Source: Roseiarcus sp963813195 | GTDB taxonomy: Bacteria > Pseudomonadota > Alphaproteobacteria > Rhizobiales > Beijerinckiaceae | NCBI GenBank assembly: GCA_963813195.1 | Contig: CAWEYC010000012.1 | Location: forward strand, 580,577-644,576 | Length of the DNA stretch: 64,000 nt | Direction of reading: 5' to 3' | Shown here: positions 8,526 to 16,924 of the stretch, in pieces | Layout of the letters: the number at the start of each line of letters is the position of its first letter | Numbering within the stretch: the stretch's first letter is position 1 | Made by a program: the position numbers and the translations under genes | Notes under the pieces: model-generated | The model's input: the letters and a program-made list of their open reading frames with translations, nothing else | What the model was told of the DNA's origin: nothing | The model's database searches: none

Positions 8526-10013
8526 TCAGAACCTGACGCGCAGACCGGCCGTCGGCGCCCACTCGGTGTGGTTGAGGAAGCCGTTCGCCATGCCGCCGTT
8601 GACCTCGGAGAACATCACGCCGGCGTAGGTGTCGACATGTTTCCAGAAGCGCCAATCGACCACGGCGGAAACTGCGTCCTCGGTGCCCGCGCATTGCGAG
8701 TGCTGGCTTGGGTTGTTGCAGTTACCGTTCTTGGCGCTGGCGATATAGTAGTCGCTCTGGAGTAGATGATAATACGCGCCTATCAAATCAAGATCGGGCG
8801 TGATGGAATATTTAGCGCCGGTCCACATCACTTGTAGCTGCCTAGAGTTCGCGGTGCCTGAGCCATAGGCAGTATAAGTAACGTTGCTGAACGTATAACC
8901 GTTGATTCCGCGAAAGAATGATAAGTCGTTGCTGGGGTTGTCGTACAGGATGTGTTCGTAGCCGCCGTAGACCGTGAGTTGATTCCACTTATATTTGGCG
9001 AGCAACGTCACGCTGTCGTTGTTCGAGAGCGTTGCGGTGAGCTGCTGAGCGTTCACCGCAAGCTGTTGCACGGCGGTCAGGCCGGTCGCCCCGGGGACGT
9101 AGTTCGCAGCGGCCACGGCATCTGTGATGTGGCTGTAAATCGCGTCGACCGACAGGCCGCCGAAGAAATCGCCGCCCGCCTGGACCTGCCAGAGGCCTTG
9201 GGCGCCGTTGCCCTGCTCGAAGCCGCCGGTCTGAACGATGCCGGCGAGGCGGAACTGGCCGATGTTGACGCGATACTTCAGGGCCGTGTTGGAGCGGGCG
9301 TCTTCGGTGTCGCCGCCGCCCGCGGTCGTGCCGGACCAGCCGATCACCGAGAAGGCGTAGGAGCCCCCCATCGGATCGTAGGCGTTGATGCCGTCGAGAT
9401 CGAGGGTGTTCTGGCGGCCCCAGGTCAGGGTCCCGAACGTCGTATTGCTGAGACCCGCATAGATCTGCGAGTTGAAAATCTGGCCGGCGCGGCTCGAATC
9501 GGCGTTCGCATTCTGTTGCGTCAGCGGCACGCCGTTGTTGTCAACCTGCGCCCCGACGCCGTTGCCGAGCCGGAAGGAGCCCGGATCGAAACCGGTTTCG
9601 GCGTCGAAGACGACGCTCGTGTTCGCGAAGAGCGGCTCTTCGCCCTTGATGCCGACGACCGACTGGCTGAGGCCGTTTGGCGTGAACAGGGTCTGGGGTG
9701 CGTTGCTGTTCTTCATGATCAGCTCTTCGACGCCGGTGTGCATCTGCGAATTCCACGGCACGCCGTGGCTTTCGTACCCGACGCCCACGTCGTAGGTGCC
9801 GTACAGCGTGATGCCGTAGCAGGTCAGCGTGCCGGGCGTGTTGAAGAAGTCGACCGGGCTGTGCATCTGGCTGAGGTTCAGCAGCGGGCTGCAGGGCGAG
9901 GCCGGCGGCGCGGCGGGCGGCGTCTTCTGGGTCGGCAGATCAGCGGCTTGCGCGCCGCCGACAAACAGCACCGCGGCCCCCGAGGCCAAGAGCAGATTTC
10001 TCAAAAGTCGCAT
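8526..10013 (-). CDS. Alphaproteobacterial general porin
   Basis: Outer-membrane beta-barrel channel of 495 residues for small hydrophilic solutes. It has a cleavable signal peptide (MRLLRNLLLASGAAVLFVGGAQA), a Pro-rich start of the mature chain (ADLPTQKTPPAAPP), alternating aromatic/polar strands, a conserved GSYAFSVIGWSG turn, and a C-terminus ending GLRVRF with the terminal Phe needed for barrel assembly. The ATG at 10013 is supported by the signal peptide. It is preceded by a strongly AT-rich region and followed by a GC hairpin. A close but frameshifted relative lies at 14238-15715, so this is the working copy of a duplicated porin. Confidence 0.92.
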   Translation of the reverse strand: MRLLRNLLLASGAAVLFVGGAQAADLPTQKTPPAAPPASPCSPLLNLSQMHSPVDFFNTPGTLTCYGITLYGTYDVGVGYESHGVPWNSQMHTGVEELIMKNSNAPQTLFTPNGLSQSVVGIKGEEPLFANTSVVFDAETGFDPGSFRLGNGVGAQVDNNGVPLTQQNANADSSRAGQIFNSQIYAGLSNTTFGTLTWGRQNTLDLDGINAYDPMGGSYAFSVIGWSGTTAGGGDTEDARSNTALKYRVNIGQFRLAGIVQTGGFEQGNGAQGLWQVQAGGDFFGGLSVDAIYSHITDAVAAANYVPGATGLTAVQQLAVNAQQLTATLSNNDSVTLLAKYKWNQLTVYGGYEHILYDNPSNDLSFFRGINGYTFSNVTYTAYGSGTANSRQLQVMWTGAKYSITPDLDLIGAYYHLLQSDYYIASAKNGNCNNPSQHSQCAGTEDAVSAVVDWRFWKHVDTYAGVMFSEVNGGMANGFLNHTEWAPTAGLRVRF

Positions 10014-10384
10014 AGTCGGCCCCGTCAGTTTGTCGCGCTGAATTCGCTCGCGCGCGGTTGTTGGCAGTTCTGGAAATGTGGCCCCTCATTACCCAGAGAA
10101 ATAAGCGTTCTCAAAATAGCTATTATGACAAAATGTGACAGCATTTATAATAATATCTTTATTAAGTATACTTTATAAAGTGTAATTTATAAAACGAGGA
10201 TTGCTGATTGTCAGGCGAGTCACAGCATTTAATGCAACACGTTGCAGCAAGGGTGACAATTTATAAAAGTCAATTTATAAATTTTGTTTTATTAATTATT
10301 TTTTATCCTGCAGAATTCGACTTTGTCTCGGAACTGTCGTCATGTCTCGGCTAGCCTTCACCATCGAGACGAACGGATTCGCAA
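10014..10384. promoter_or_regulatory. Long AT-rich region upstream of the porin, with five TTTATAA motifs
   Basis: About 370 bases with no gene, between the porin (minus) and an orfA-like gene (plus). From about 10100 to 10310 the base composition falls sharply. TTTATAA occurs at 10144, 10172, 10186, 10260 and 10274. It should hold the porin promoter. Such T/A-step-rich DNA is a known target type for alphaproteobacterial nucleoid regulators such as MucR, but no specific site can be named here. Confidence 0.5.
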
Positions 10385-10720
10385 ATGGTCTACGTTTGCA
10401 AGTTCAGCGAGGACGAAATCGTCGGCGTGCTGCGCGAACACGAGGCGGGCGCGGAAGTTGGCGAGCTCTGCCGGCGGCACAACATTAGCGTACGCACCTT
10501 CTACCGCTGGAAGGCGGAACTCGGCAGGATTCCTCCCTCGCTCACGGTGCGCCTGAAGGAACTGGAAGAGGAAAATCGGCGCCTTAGAGCGCTGCTCGTC
10601 GAGGCGATGCTCAAGGGTACGGCATCCTCGGCCCGCGCGCACGGCGCCGCCGAAGAGTTCTCCGCCCGAGCCGCCTCGCAACGTCAGAATCCCCGCGCCG
10701 CGTCGCGAGCCGCGGGCTGA
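10385..10720 (+). CDS. IS3-family OrfA-like protein (HTH_Tnp_1), no OrfB partner
   Basis: The first 80 residues match the OrfA pattern of IS3-family elements: FSEDEIVGVLREHEAG, LCRRHNISVRTFYRWKAELG (helix-turn-helix), then a leucine-rich ELEEENRRLRALLVEAML coiled coil. The last 30 residues are Ala/Ser/Arg-rich and do not resemble OrfA. No OrfB (DDE) frame follows and I see no flanking inverted repeats, so this is a relic, or a stand-alone DNA-binding protein built from OrfA. The length of 111 residues is close to a normal OrfA. The next gene starts 100 bases downstream on the same strand. Confidence 0.65.
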   Translation: MVYVCKFSEDEIVGVLREHEAGAEVGELCRRHNISVRTFYRWKAELGRIPPSLTVRLKELEEENRRLRALLVEAMLKGTASSARAHGAAEEFSARAASQRQNPRAASRAAG

Positions 10721-10819
10721 GACGCCCGGAATTGCTGGCCGTCGCGCGGATAAGCATCAAGCCAGAAGCAAGCTACGCTGCCTATCGTTCGCGCGATTGA
10801 GACGGTTTGGGCGGCTGCC

Positions 10820-12190
10820 TTGCAACATGAAAGCGCAATTGATGCGGCTGTGAGGCGCGCCCGCGGCCTCGCCATGCGGGGCGACGACGAAGCGGCGAAG
10901 CAAGCCTATGTCGACGCGTTGCGACTCGATGCCACTTGTTTCGATGCATTGAACGATCTCGGGGCGCTCACCTACGCCAGCGGCCACCGCTCTGCGGCGC
11001 GCACCGCCTACCGCCAAGCCGTACAATGCCATCCGTCCAACCCGATCGGCCATGTCAATCTCGCCAATGTTTTGGCCGAGGAAGGTGATTCGGGCGGCGC
11101 GCAAGCGCACTACCAAGCGGCGCTCGAAGCCGATTCCGATTTTCCCGAGGCGCATCGAGGTCTGGCTCGGATTTTTTCGGAGCTCGGCGACGATCGGGCG
11201 GAATGGCATCGGCAAAAGGGCTACCGCGAACATGCGATCGAGCGCCGACGCTACCGCGGCGTTGGCCCGGGTATCCCCGTCCTGATGCTGGCCACGGTGC
11301 ATCTCGGCAACATGCCGACGAGACAATTCATCGACGAGCGTGTCTTTTCGATCACAGTTATTTACGTCGAATTTTGGGATGCGGAGCAGTTTTTGCCGCC
11401 GCACACGCTGATTGTGAACGCGATCGGCGACGCCGACCTCTGCGGCGAAGCGCTGATTCGCGCCGAGGCGGTGGTCGCACAAAGCGGGGCCCCCGTCATC
11501 AACCCGCCCGCGCGCGTGCGGGCGACCGGCCGGGCGGACAATGCGGGGCGTCTGGCGGCCATATCAGGCGTGGTCGCGCCGCGGATCGCCACGCTGGCGC
11601 GCGCGGAGATCGAGGCAACGGAAGGTCTCGATTTTCCCCTCCTGTTGCGCGCGCCCGGTTTCCACACCGGCCAGCATTTCCACTTCGTCGAATCTCGCGA
11701 CGGCTTGGCGAATACGCTCGCGACCTTGCCCGGCGACCCGCTGATGGCGATCCAGTATCTGGATGCGCGCGGGTCGGACGGCATGGCGCGCAAATTTCGT
11801 GTCATGTGCATCGATGGGAAGCTCTTCCCCCTGCATCTCGCGATTTCAGCGGACTGGAAGGTGCATTACTTCTCGGCGGCCATGGCCGACAGCGCAGATT
11901 ATCGCGCCGAAGAGCGCCGCTTCTTGGAGGACATGCCGGGCGCGCTCGGCGAGCGTGCGATGGCGGCGCTCTCTGGACTGTTTTGCGAGATCGGGCTGGA
12001 CTATGTCGGCGTCGACTTCGCGCTCGCCGCCGACGGCTCGATCTTGCTGTTTGAAGCCAACGCGACAATGGTGGTCATCGCGCCACTGGCGGAGCCGATG
12101 TGGGACTATCGCCGTCGCGCGGTCGTCGACGTTCTCGATGCGGCGAAGCGGATGGTTTTGTCGCGCGCCGAGATTGGCGCGAAGGGGTGA
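10820..12190 (+). CDS. TPR-repeat protein fused to an ATP-grasp-like domain
   Basis: The N-terminal 135 residues are tetratricopeptide repeats (AKQAYVDALRLDATCFDALNDLG, TAYRQAVQCHPSNPIGHVNLA and a third copy). The C-terminal 300 residues look like an ATP-grasp enzyme: a Rossmann-like start (GIPVLMLATVHLG), a DFPLLLRAPGFHTGQ segment at the expected ATP-binding strand, KFRVMCIDGKLFPLH, and a metal-site-like end (YVGVDFALAADGSILLFEANATM, with the E and N of ATP-grasp motifs). The predicted chemistry is carboxylate-amine ligation; the substrate is unknown. The first codon appears to be TTG at 10820, because a stop lies upstream at 10751 and the next ATG (10874) would cut into the first TPR. An exported protein gene follows 81 bases later. 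Domain reading is from pattern, not from a search. Confidence 0.6.
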   Translation: MQHESAIDAAVRRARGLAMRGDDEAAKQAYVDALRLDATCFDALNDLGALTYASGHRSAARTAYRQAVQCHPSNPIGHVNLANVLAEEGDSGGAQAHYQAALEADSDFPEAHRGLARIFSELGDDRAEWHRQKGYREHAIERRRYRGVGPGIPVLMLATVHLGNMPTRQFIDERVFSITVIYVEFWDAEQFLPPHTLIVNAIGDADLCGEALIRAEAVVAQSGAPVINPPARVRATGRADNAGRLAAISGVVAPRIATLARAEIEATEGLDFPLLLRAPGFHTGQHFHFVESRDGLANTLATLPGDPLMAIQYLDARGSDGMARKFRVMCIDGKLFPLHLAISADWKVHYFSAAMADSADYRAEERRFLEDMPGALGERAMAALSGLFCEIGLDYVGVDFALAADGSILLFEANATMVVIAPLAEPMWDYRRRAVVDVLDAAKRMVLSRAEIGAKG

Positions 12191-12271
12191 AACCGCGAGG
12201 GGTCGCCCGCGAATCACGGGCGTCGGACGGCGGCTGAGGCGACGCGCCAGATCGCAATGGGATGAGGCCAA

Positions 12272-13084
12272 ATGAACAACGCTTGCAGGCGCCGACGGGA
12301 TTGGGATCAACGGCTAGTGCGCACCCTCGGCGTCGCGGTCGGTCTTGCCGCGACGATCGTCCTAGGCGGTGCTCTGAGCCCCGCGGGTGCGCTCGAGGTC
12401 GGGCCGAAGAGCCTGCCGCTGACGGTCGCAGGCGTGCCCGTGCAGATTCCCGTGCTCGGTTCGCTCGACGTTCACACGGGCGCCGCCGATATCACGGTCA
12501 AAGCGTCGGCCACCGGCGATCTCCAGGCGATCCAGGATCACGCTCTCGCGGTCGCGCGGGCGCTGCGCCTGCCGCGCGAGCATTGCGCTCACAAGGGTCT
12601 CAACGTCGTCGTCAACAGCATCGACCGCGCTGCGATCACGCCGCACGATAGAAGCGTCGTCGTCGAGCTATCCGGGCATGCGGCGGTCTGGGGATGCAAG
12701 AAGATCCTGGGCTCGATGCTCGAAACGCAGATCGCTTCGGACACTGTCACCATTTCCGCTCCGGTGGAACTGTTCTTGCCCAACCCGCAGACCGTCGCTC
12801 TGCGGCTTTCCGGTCCCGCGACGATCAAGACCGGCGATCCGTTGACGGCGCAGGCGGCGGAGGTTTTTGTCGGCGATGTGAACACGGCGCTGACCAGACA
12901 ATTGAGCAAACTGCTCGACACCAGTCGCACCCGCGCGGCCGTGCCGCCGATGCCGGGTCTCGATGTGACGATCGAAGACGCCGCATTCGTCCAACAGGGG
13001 CCAAAGCTGATGGTCCGGGCGCGCGGGCGCGCAACAATGACGAGCGAAGCCTTCGCGAGCTTTCTCGCGTTCATCGCTCGTTAG
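12272..13084 (+). CDS. Exported protein of unknown function
   Basis: I do not recognise the family. The 270-residue product has a long Arg-rich n-region, a hydrophobic core (about residues 18-36, TLGVAVGLAATIVLGGAL) and a probable signal cleavage near AGALEV. The mature part is about 230 residues of mixed alpha/beta character with one clear Cys pair candidate (EHCAHKG and VWGCKK), a repeated 'V.ISAPVELFLPNP' type strand, and a C-terminal conserved-looking block (PPMPGLDVTIEDAAFVQQG). It may be periplasmic or outer-membrane associated. It follows the TPR/ATP-grasp gene on the same strand at 81 bases, so co-expression is possible but not shown. Confidence 0.6.
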   Translation: MNNACRRRRDWDQRLVRTLGVAVGLAATIVLGGALSPAGALEVGPKSLPLTVAGVPVQIPVLGSLDVHTGAADITVKASATGDLQAIQDHALAVARALRLPREHCAHKGLNVVVNSIDRAAITPHDRSVVVELSGHAAVWGCKKILGSMLETQIASDTVTISAPVELFLPNPQTVALRLSGPATIKTGDPLTAQAAEVFVGDVNTALTRQLSKLLDTSRTRAAVPPMPGLDVTIEDAAFVQQGPKLMVRARGRATMTSEAFASFLAFIAR

Positions 13085-13107
13085 CCCACCCTGTTCGTGC
13101 CTTAAGG

Positions 13108-13138
13108 CCGGGCTTTCCTGCGCCTATAGCGAGCCCGG
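13108..13138. terminator. Inverted repeat between convergent genes, possible terminator
   Basis: CCGGGCT (13108-13114) pairs with AGCCCGG (13132-13138) across 17 bases, in the 69-base gap between two convergent genes. There is no T-run on either strand, so termination is only a guess. Confidence 0.35.
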
Positions 13139-13153
13139 ACGTGACCGCGCAGA

Positions 13154-13828
13154 CTACCGCAAATGCTTTCTGAAGAAGGCGGTGGCGCGGCTCCAGGCCA
13201 GCTCCGCCGCTTCGCGATCGTGGACCGACATTCGCTGTTCGTTGACGAAGGCGTGATTCGCGTTGTAGCGAAAAAACTCGGCGCTCTTGCCGGCCGCCTT
13301 CAGGCCCTTCTCAAAATCATCGACGACCTTTGGCGTGATATAGTCGTCCTTGTTCGCAAAGTGGCCTTGAAGCGGCACTCTCACATCCGCGGGTTTGGCG
13401 GCCTGTTCGGGCGGGATGCCATAGAATGAAACCGCCGCGGAAATTTCCGGGATCTTCGCCGCCCCGATGATCGCGACGGCGCCGCCCATGCAAAAGCCGG
13501 TAAGACCCACCTTGGCGCCGTTCCGCGCGAGGTACTGAACCGCACCGCGCACCGTCTGCTCGGTCGCGTCGATGAAGTTCAACGACGACATCTCTCGGTT
13601 GGCGGCCTCGGTGTCGTGATACGGAACGACGACGCCCTTGTAGAGGTCCGGCGCCAGGGCATCGAAGCCCGCAAGCGCAAAGCGGTCGCACATCGCCTTG
13701 ATCTGGTCCTGCAGGCCCCACCATTCTTGAATGACGACGAGGCCGGGCGCGTCGCCGCCGGCTGCGTTCGAGAGATAGCCGTTGGCGTCGCTTCCATCGG
13801 GACGCTTGAACGAGATTGCAATGCCCAT
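13154..13828 (-). CDS. Dienelactone hydrolase family protein
   Basis: Alpha/beta-hydrolase of 224 residues of the DLH family (carboxymethylenebutenolidase-like). Visible features are the oxyanion/nucleophile region with Cys at the nucleophile position (VGLTGFCMGGAVAI), an acid region (VRVPLQGHFANKDDYITP) and the catalytic His near the end (FRYNANHAFVNEQR), plus the WWGLQDQIKAMCDRFA block typical of DLH. The ATG at 13828 has GGAGG eight bases upstream; a further upstream start is not needed. Cytosolic. Without aromatic-degradation genes nearby the physiological substrate is open; many members are general esterases. Confidence 0.9.
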   Translation of the reverse strand: MGIAISFKRPDGSDANGYLSNAAGGDAPGLVVIQEWWGLQDQIKAMCDRFALAGFDALAPDLYKGVVVPYHDTEAANREMSSLNFIDATEQTVRGAVQYLARNGAKVGLTGFCMGGAVAIIGAAKIPEISAAVSFYGIPPEQAAKPADVRVPLQGHFANKDDYITPKVVDDFEKGLKAAGKSAEFFRYNANHAFVNEQRMSVHDREAAELAWSRATAFFRKHLR

Positions 13829-13952
13829 GAGTGCCTCCGAATGATCCGGTCGCACGCATTCCCTGCTCGGGCGGCGATTCTACGTCGTTCACGACGGCGC
13901 CCCGAAGCCATTTCCGACCGGAAAACAGGAACAGATTACCACAGGGCGTGGT

Positions 13953-14026
13953 TGGAGCGGGTGAAGGGAATCGAACCCTCGTATTCAGCTTGGAAGGCTG
14001 CTGCTCTACCATTGAGCTACACCCGC
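13953..14026 (-). tRNA. tRNA-Gly (anticodon UCC)
   Basis: The minus strand folds as a standard 74-base cloverleaf with encoded CCA. The acceptor stem is GCGGGTG with CACCCGC, the D arm contains AGCTCAATGGTAGAGC, the anticodon loop is CTTCCAA with anticodon TCC, and the T arm contains GGTTCGATTCC. It reads GGA (and possibly other GGN) codons. It sits between the dienelactone hydrolase and the second porin. I see no duplicated 3' end or integrase nearby, so it is not in use as an attachment site here. Confidence 0.95.
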
Positions 14027-14178
14027 ATTCCGACAATCGTTTCAGCGACTTACGGAAGCGCAAGGACCGCGCGAAGCCCTTTTTAGAGTTTCCCCAGGCA
14101 AAAGGCAATCGCGCGGCGGCAACTGTCGGCAACGGAAGGGCGGCGCTGTCCGCACGTCGCTCGTGACGGTTGCGGAAA

Positions 14179-14208
14179 AGAAAAACCCCGGGCGCGTGGC
14201 CCGGGGTC
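14179..14208 (-). terminator. Rho-independent terminator of the second porin
   Basis: On the minus strand CCCCGGG and CCCGGGG form a GC-rich stem with a seven-base loop, followed directly by TTTTTCTTTT. It lies about 30 bases past the porin stop codon. Confidence 0.85.
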
Positions 14209-14237
14209 GCAGGTTGTGTAAGCGCGAAGCGCTTCGA

Positions 14238-15715
14238 TCAGAACTGCAGGCGCAGGCCGACCGTCGGGTCGAGATTGCTGGTGTTCAGATAGCCGGAGGC
14301 GAGACCGCCGCCGACCTCGGAGTACATGAGGCCGGCATAGACGTCGAGGCGCTTCGTCGGCTTCCAATCGATCAGCGCCGAATAGGCGTTGAGCGTGCCG
14401 GCGCAATCGCCAGTCTTCGGTGCCGTGAGGCGGTAGCCGGGGCCGGCTAGGGGTTCACGCCGCAGTTTGCGCCGGGTTCGTGTCGTAGTTCGCCTGGTTG
14501 TAGTGGTAGTAGGCGCCGGCCACGTCGAGGTTGCTGAGGATGGAATATCTCGCGCCGAGCCAGAAGACCTGGAAATTCAGGTTGTCGGTGTACGCGGTCG
14601 ACTGACACCGGTCGTGACCGGCAGACCGCCGATCGAGGTGAAGCCGCCCGGGTAGGCGTCGCTCGGATTGGCGTAGTTGATGTACTCATAGCCGCCAAAG
14701 AGTTTGAGCGGCCCATAGGTGTATTTGGCGAGCAGCATCACGCTGTTGTTGTTCGAGAGCGTCGCCGTCAAAGCGTCCGTCGGCAGGGCGGCCGAGATAC
14801 GCGGTGTTGTAGGTCGCCGAGGTTCACCTGATCCTTGATGTAGGTGTAAATCGCGTCGAACGAGAATTGAGTAGAGGTCGCGCCGAGCGCCGATCTTCGT
14901 ATTCGCCGTTCGAGCCATTGCCCTGGTCGTAGCCGCCGACCTGGCCAAGCCACTGAGGCGGAAATTGTTGAAGGCGACGTTGTACTTGAACGCGCTGTTG
15001 GGGCGCGTGTCCTCGGTCGAGCCGGCGCCGGCGAACCTTGCCCGAGTAGCCGATCGGCGAGAAGGCGTAGGAGCCGCCCATCGGATCGTAGGCGTTGACG
15101 CCGTCGAGCGTCAGCGAATACTCGCGGCCGAAGGTCAGCGTGCCGAACGTCGTGTTGCTGACGCCGACATAGGCGAGCGAGTTGTCCCACTGACCGGCGC
15201 GGCTCGAGTCGCCGTTGCTGTTCTGGAACGGCAGCGGCACGTCTGAGTGTCTGGCCCTCATCGAGCCCGGCCCGTTCGACAGCTGCAGCGAATAGGGATC
15301 AAAGCCAATGTGCCAATTGCCGACGACGGACCAATCGGCGGCGCCAGGGACCGGCTCGGCGATCTTGATGCCGACGTTCGACTGGCTGAGGCCGCCCGGC
15401 GTCAGCAGCCACTTGCCGCCCTGGCTGTTCTTCGAGATCAGTTCCTCGACGCCGGTCGGGTAGACCGGTTGAAGCGGCGCCATGGGTTTCGTAGCCGACG
15501 CCCATGTCGATCGTGCCGTAGAGCGTGATGCCCATATAGCTGAGCGGGCAGTCCGCCGCGGCTCGAGTCGAGGTAGGCGAGGAAGCTGGAGAAGCAGACG
15601 GCGCCGCGGGCGGCGCGGGCGGCGTCTTCTTGGTCGGCAGATCGGCGGCTTGCGCGCCGCCGACAAACAGCAGCCCGGCCGCCGAGGCCAAGAGCAAAGG
15701 TTTTAAAAATCGCAT
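14238..15715 (-). pseudogene. Second alphaproteobacterial porin, several frameshifts
   Basis: Close relative of the porin at 8526-10013. The start is intact (MRFLKPLLLASAAGLLFVGGAQA, then ADLPTKKTPPAPP) and the end is intact (VGLRLQF), but the reading frame changes at least four times. The first shift is near 15483, after VGYETHGA; the next frame runs from APLQPVYPTGVEEL through GSYAFSPIGYSG; later blocks (FNNFRLSG, FSFDAIYTYIKDQ, VMLLAKYTYGPLKLFGGYEYINYA) lie in changing frames. The strong terminator downstream and the preserved ends argue either for recent decay or for sequence errors. Length without the shifts would be near 490 residues. If the shifts are real the cell relies on the first porin. 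Confidence 0.8.
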
Positions 15716-16089
15716 AATCAGCCCCGTCAGTTCGTTGGCCGCGCCGAATTTCGCTCGCGCGGTGGTTTGCAGTCCTGTTAAGTGTTCGCCGCGCTTTGCC
15801 CGAGGCGCGCGCGCTTCTCGTAATTCGATTGAGCGAGCTTCGCTCGCCCGGCCCCTTCGTTCCCTCCGTGTGATTCGGTCTTGATTTTCCAGCGCACAAT
15901 AATGGCCATGTGGCACAAATGCCACGGTCCTAATGACAGCGCACCGGAGAAGGAAGCCCGATATCCCAGCAATGCCCGCGGAAAACGCTAAGAGGGTGGC
16001 ATGACACTCATGTGACATCGCGGTGACCCCGGGGGCATCGTCAGCTTCGCGCCTTGTTTCGGTCGTTGGTGTGTCTCGATTGCAACACG
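15716..16089. other. Intergenic, promoter side of the second porin
   Basis: About 370 bases. It must contain the promoter of the minus-strand porin and ends at the truncated ABC-transporter fragment. I see no gene, repeat or clear -35/-10 pair in it. Confidence 0.4.
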
Positions 16090-16101
16090 TGTGCGCGCGT
16101 T

Positions 16102-16249
16102 CCTTCTCGGCGCGACGATCCTGCTCGCCTCGCACAACATGGCCGAGGTCGAGCGGCTGTGCGATCGCGTCGTCATGCTGAAACAGGGCCACATCGTCGA
16201 CGACGGCTCGCCCAGGGCACTCGTCGCGCGCTACGGCCGGGAGTCCTGA
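16102..16249 (+). pseudogene. ABC transporter ATP-binding protein, C-terminal fragment
   Basis: Only about 49 codons remain: the H-loop strand and what follows it (ATILLASHNMAEVERLCDRVV, with the switch His in SHN, then MLKQGHIVDDGSP). Walker A, the signature motif and Walker B are missing and nothing upstream resembles them. The stop TGA at 16247-16249 overlaps the ATG of the next fragment by one base. It is the tail of an ABC-2-type exporter ATPase. Confidence 0.8.
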
Positions 16250-16761
16250 TGAGCCCGCTGCGGCCGCTCGAATTCGTCGCGGCGCTGATGACCATGAGCC
16301 TGATCCGACTGACAATCGGCCTCGTCCTGGTGACGCTCTTGGCGCTGTGGTTCTTCGGCTTCAATTTATGGGGCTTGGGCTTCGTTCTCGTCGCGTTCTT
16401 CATCAATCTGGTTTTGACGAGTTGGGCCATCGGGCTGGTCATCGCCGGGCTGGTCCTGCGCAACGGCATGGGGGCCGAAGGACTTGCCTGGTCCATCCTG
16501 TTCTTCCTCATGCCCTTCGCCTGCGTCTACTATCCCGTCTCGACCCTGCCGCCTTGGCTGCAGATTTTCGCCTGGCGCCTGCCGCCGACCTATGTCTTCG
16601 AGGGCCTCCGGGCCGCGATCGTCGCCCATGTGTTCCGCGCCGATCTGATGGCCGAGGCCTTTGCCATCAATCTCGGCCTGCTCCTCGCCGGCGGCGCCAG
16701 CTTCCTCGCGCTTCTCGACAGCGCCCGATACGCCGGTTCGCTGCTGCAAACGGGGGAATGA
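16249..16761 (+). pseudogene. ABC-2 type exporter permease, N-terminus missing
   Basis: The remaining 170 residues begin MSPLRPLEFVAALM and carry four or five TM segments (IGLVLVTLLALWFF, GFVLVAFFINLVL, AWSILFFLMPFACVYYPV, LGLLLAGGASFLALL) and the YYPVSTLPPWLQ motif typical of ABC-2 permeases. Intact relatives are about 260-270 residues, so roughly the first 100 residues (the first two TM segments) are absent. The fragment starts exactly where the ATPase fragment ends (TGATG), as if a deletion joined two ATG/TGATGAG-like sequences. Probably non-functional. Confidence 0.75.
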
Positions 16762-16924
16762 GCCAATTTCGCGTTCGTTCGTTGTGTTGAAATCATTGGC
16801 ACATTCTGTTGAAAATGCGGACTTATACCTTTTGGTGGATTGATTCGTTCGAATGCGAACCTTACGTTAAAACACGATCGCTAACATTCCAGCGGGCGTC
16901 GAAAGCGCGAAGCGAGGCACGAGA

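Noticed and set aside
13953..14026. tRNA-Gly used as an integration site
   Set aside because: No second copy of its 3' end and no integrase were found in the window.
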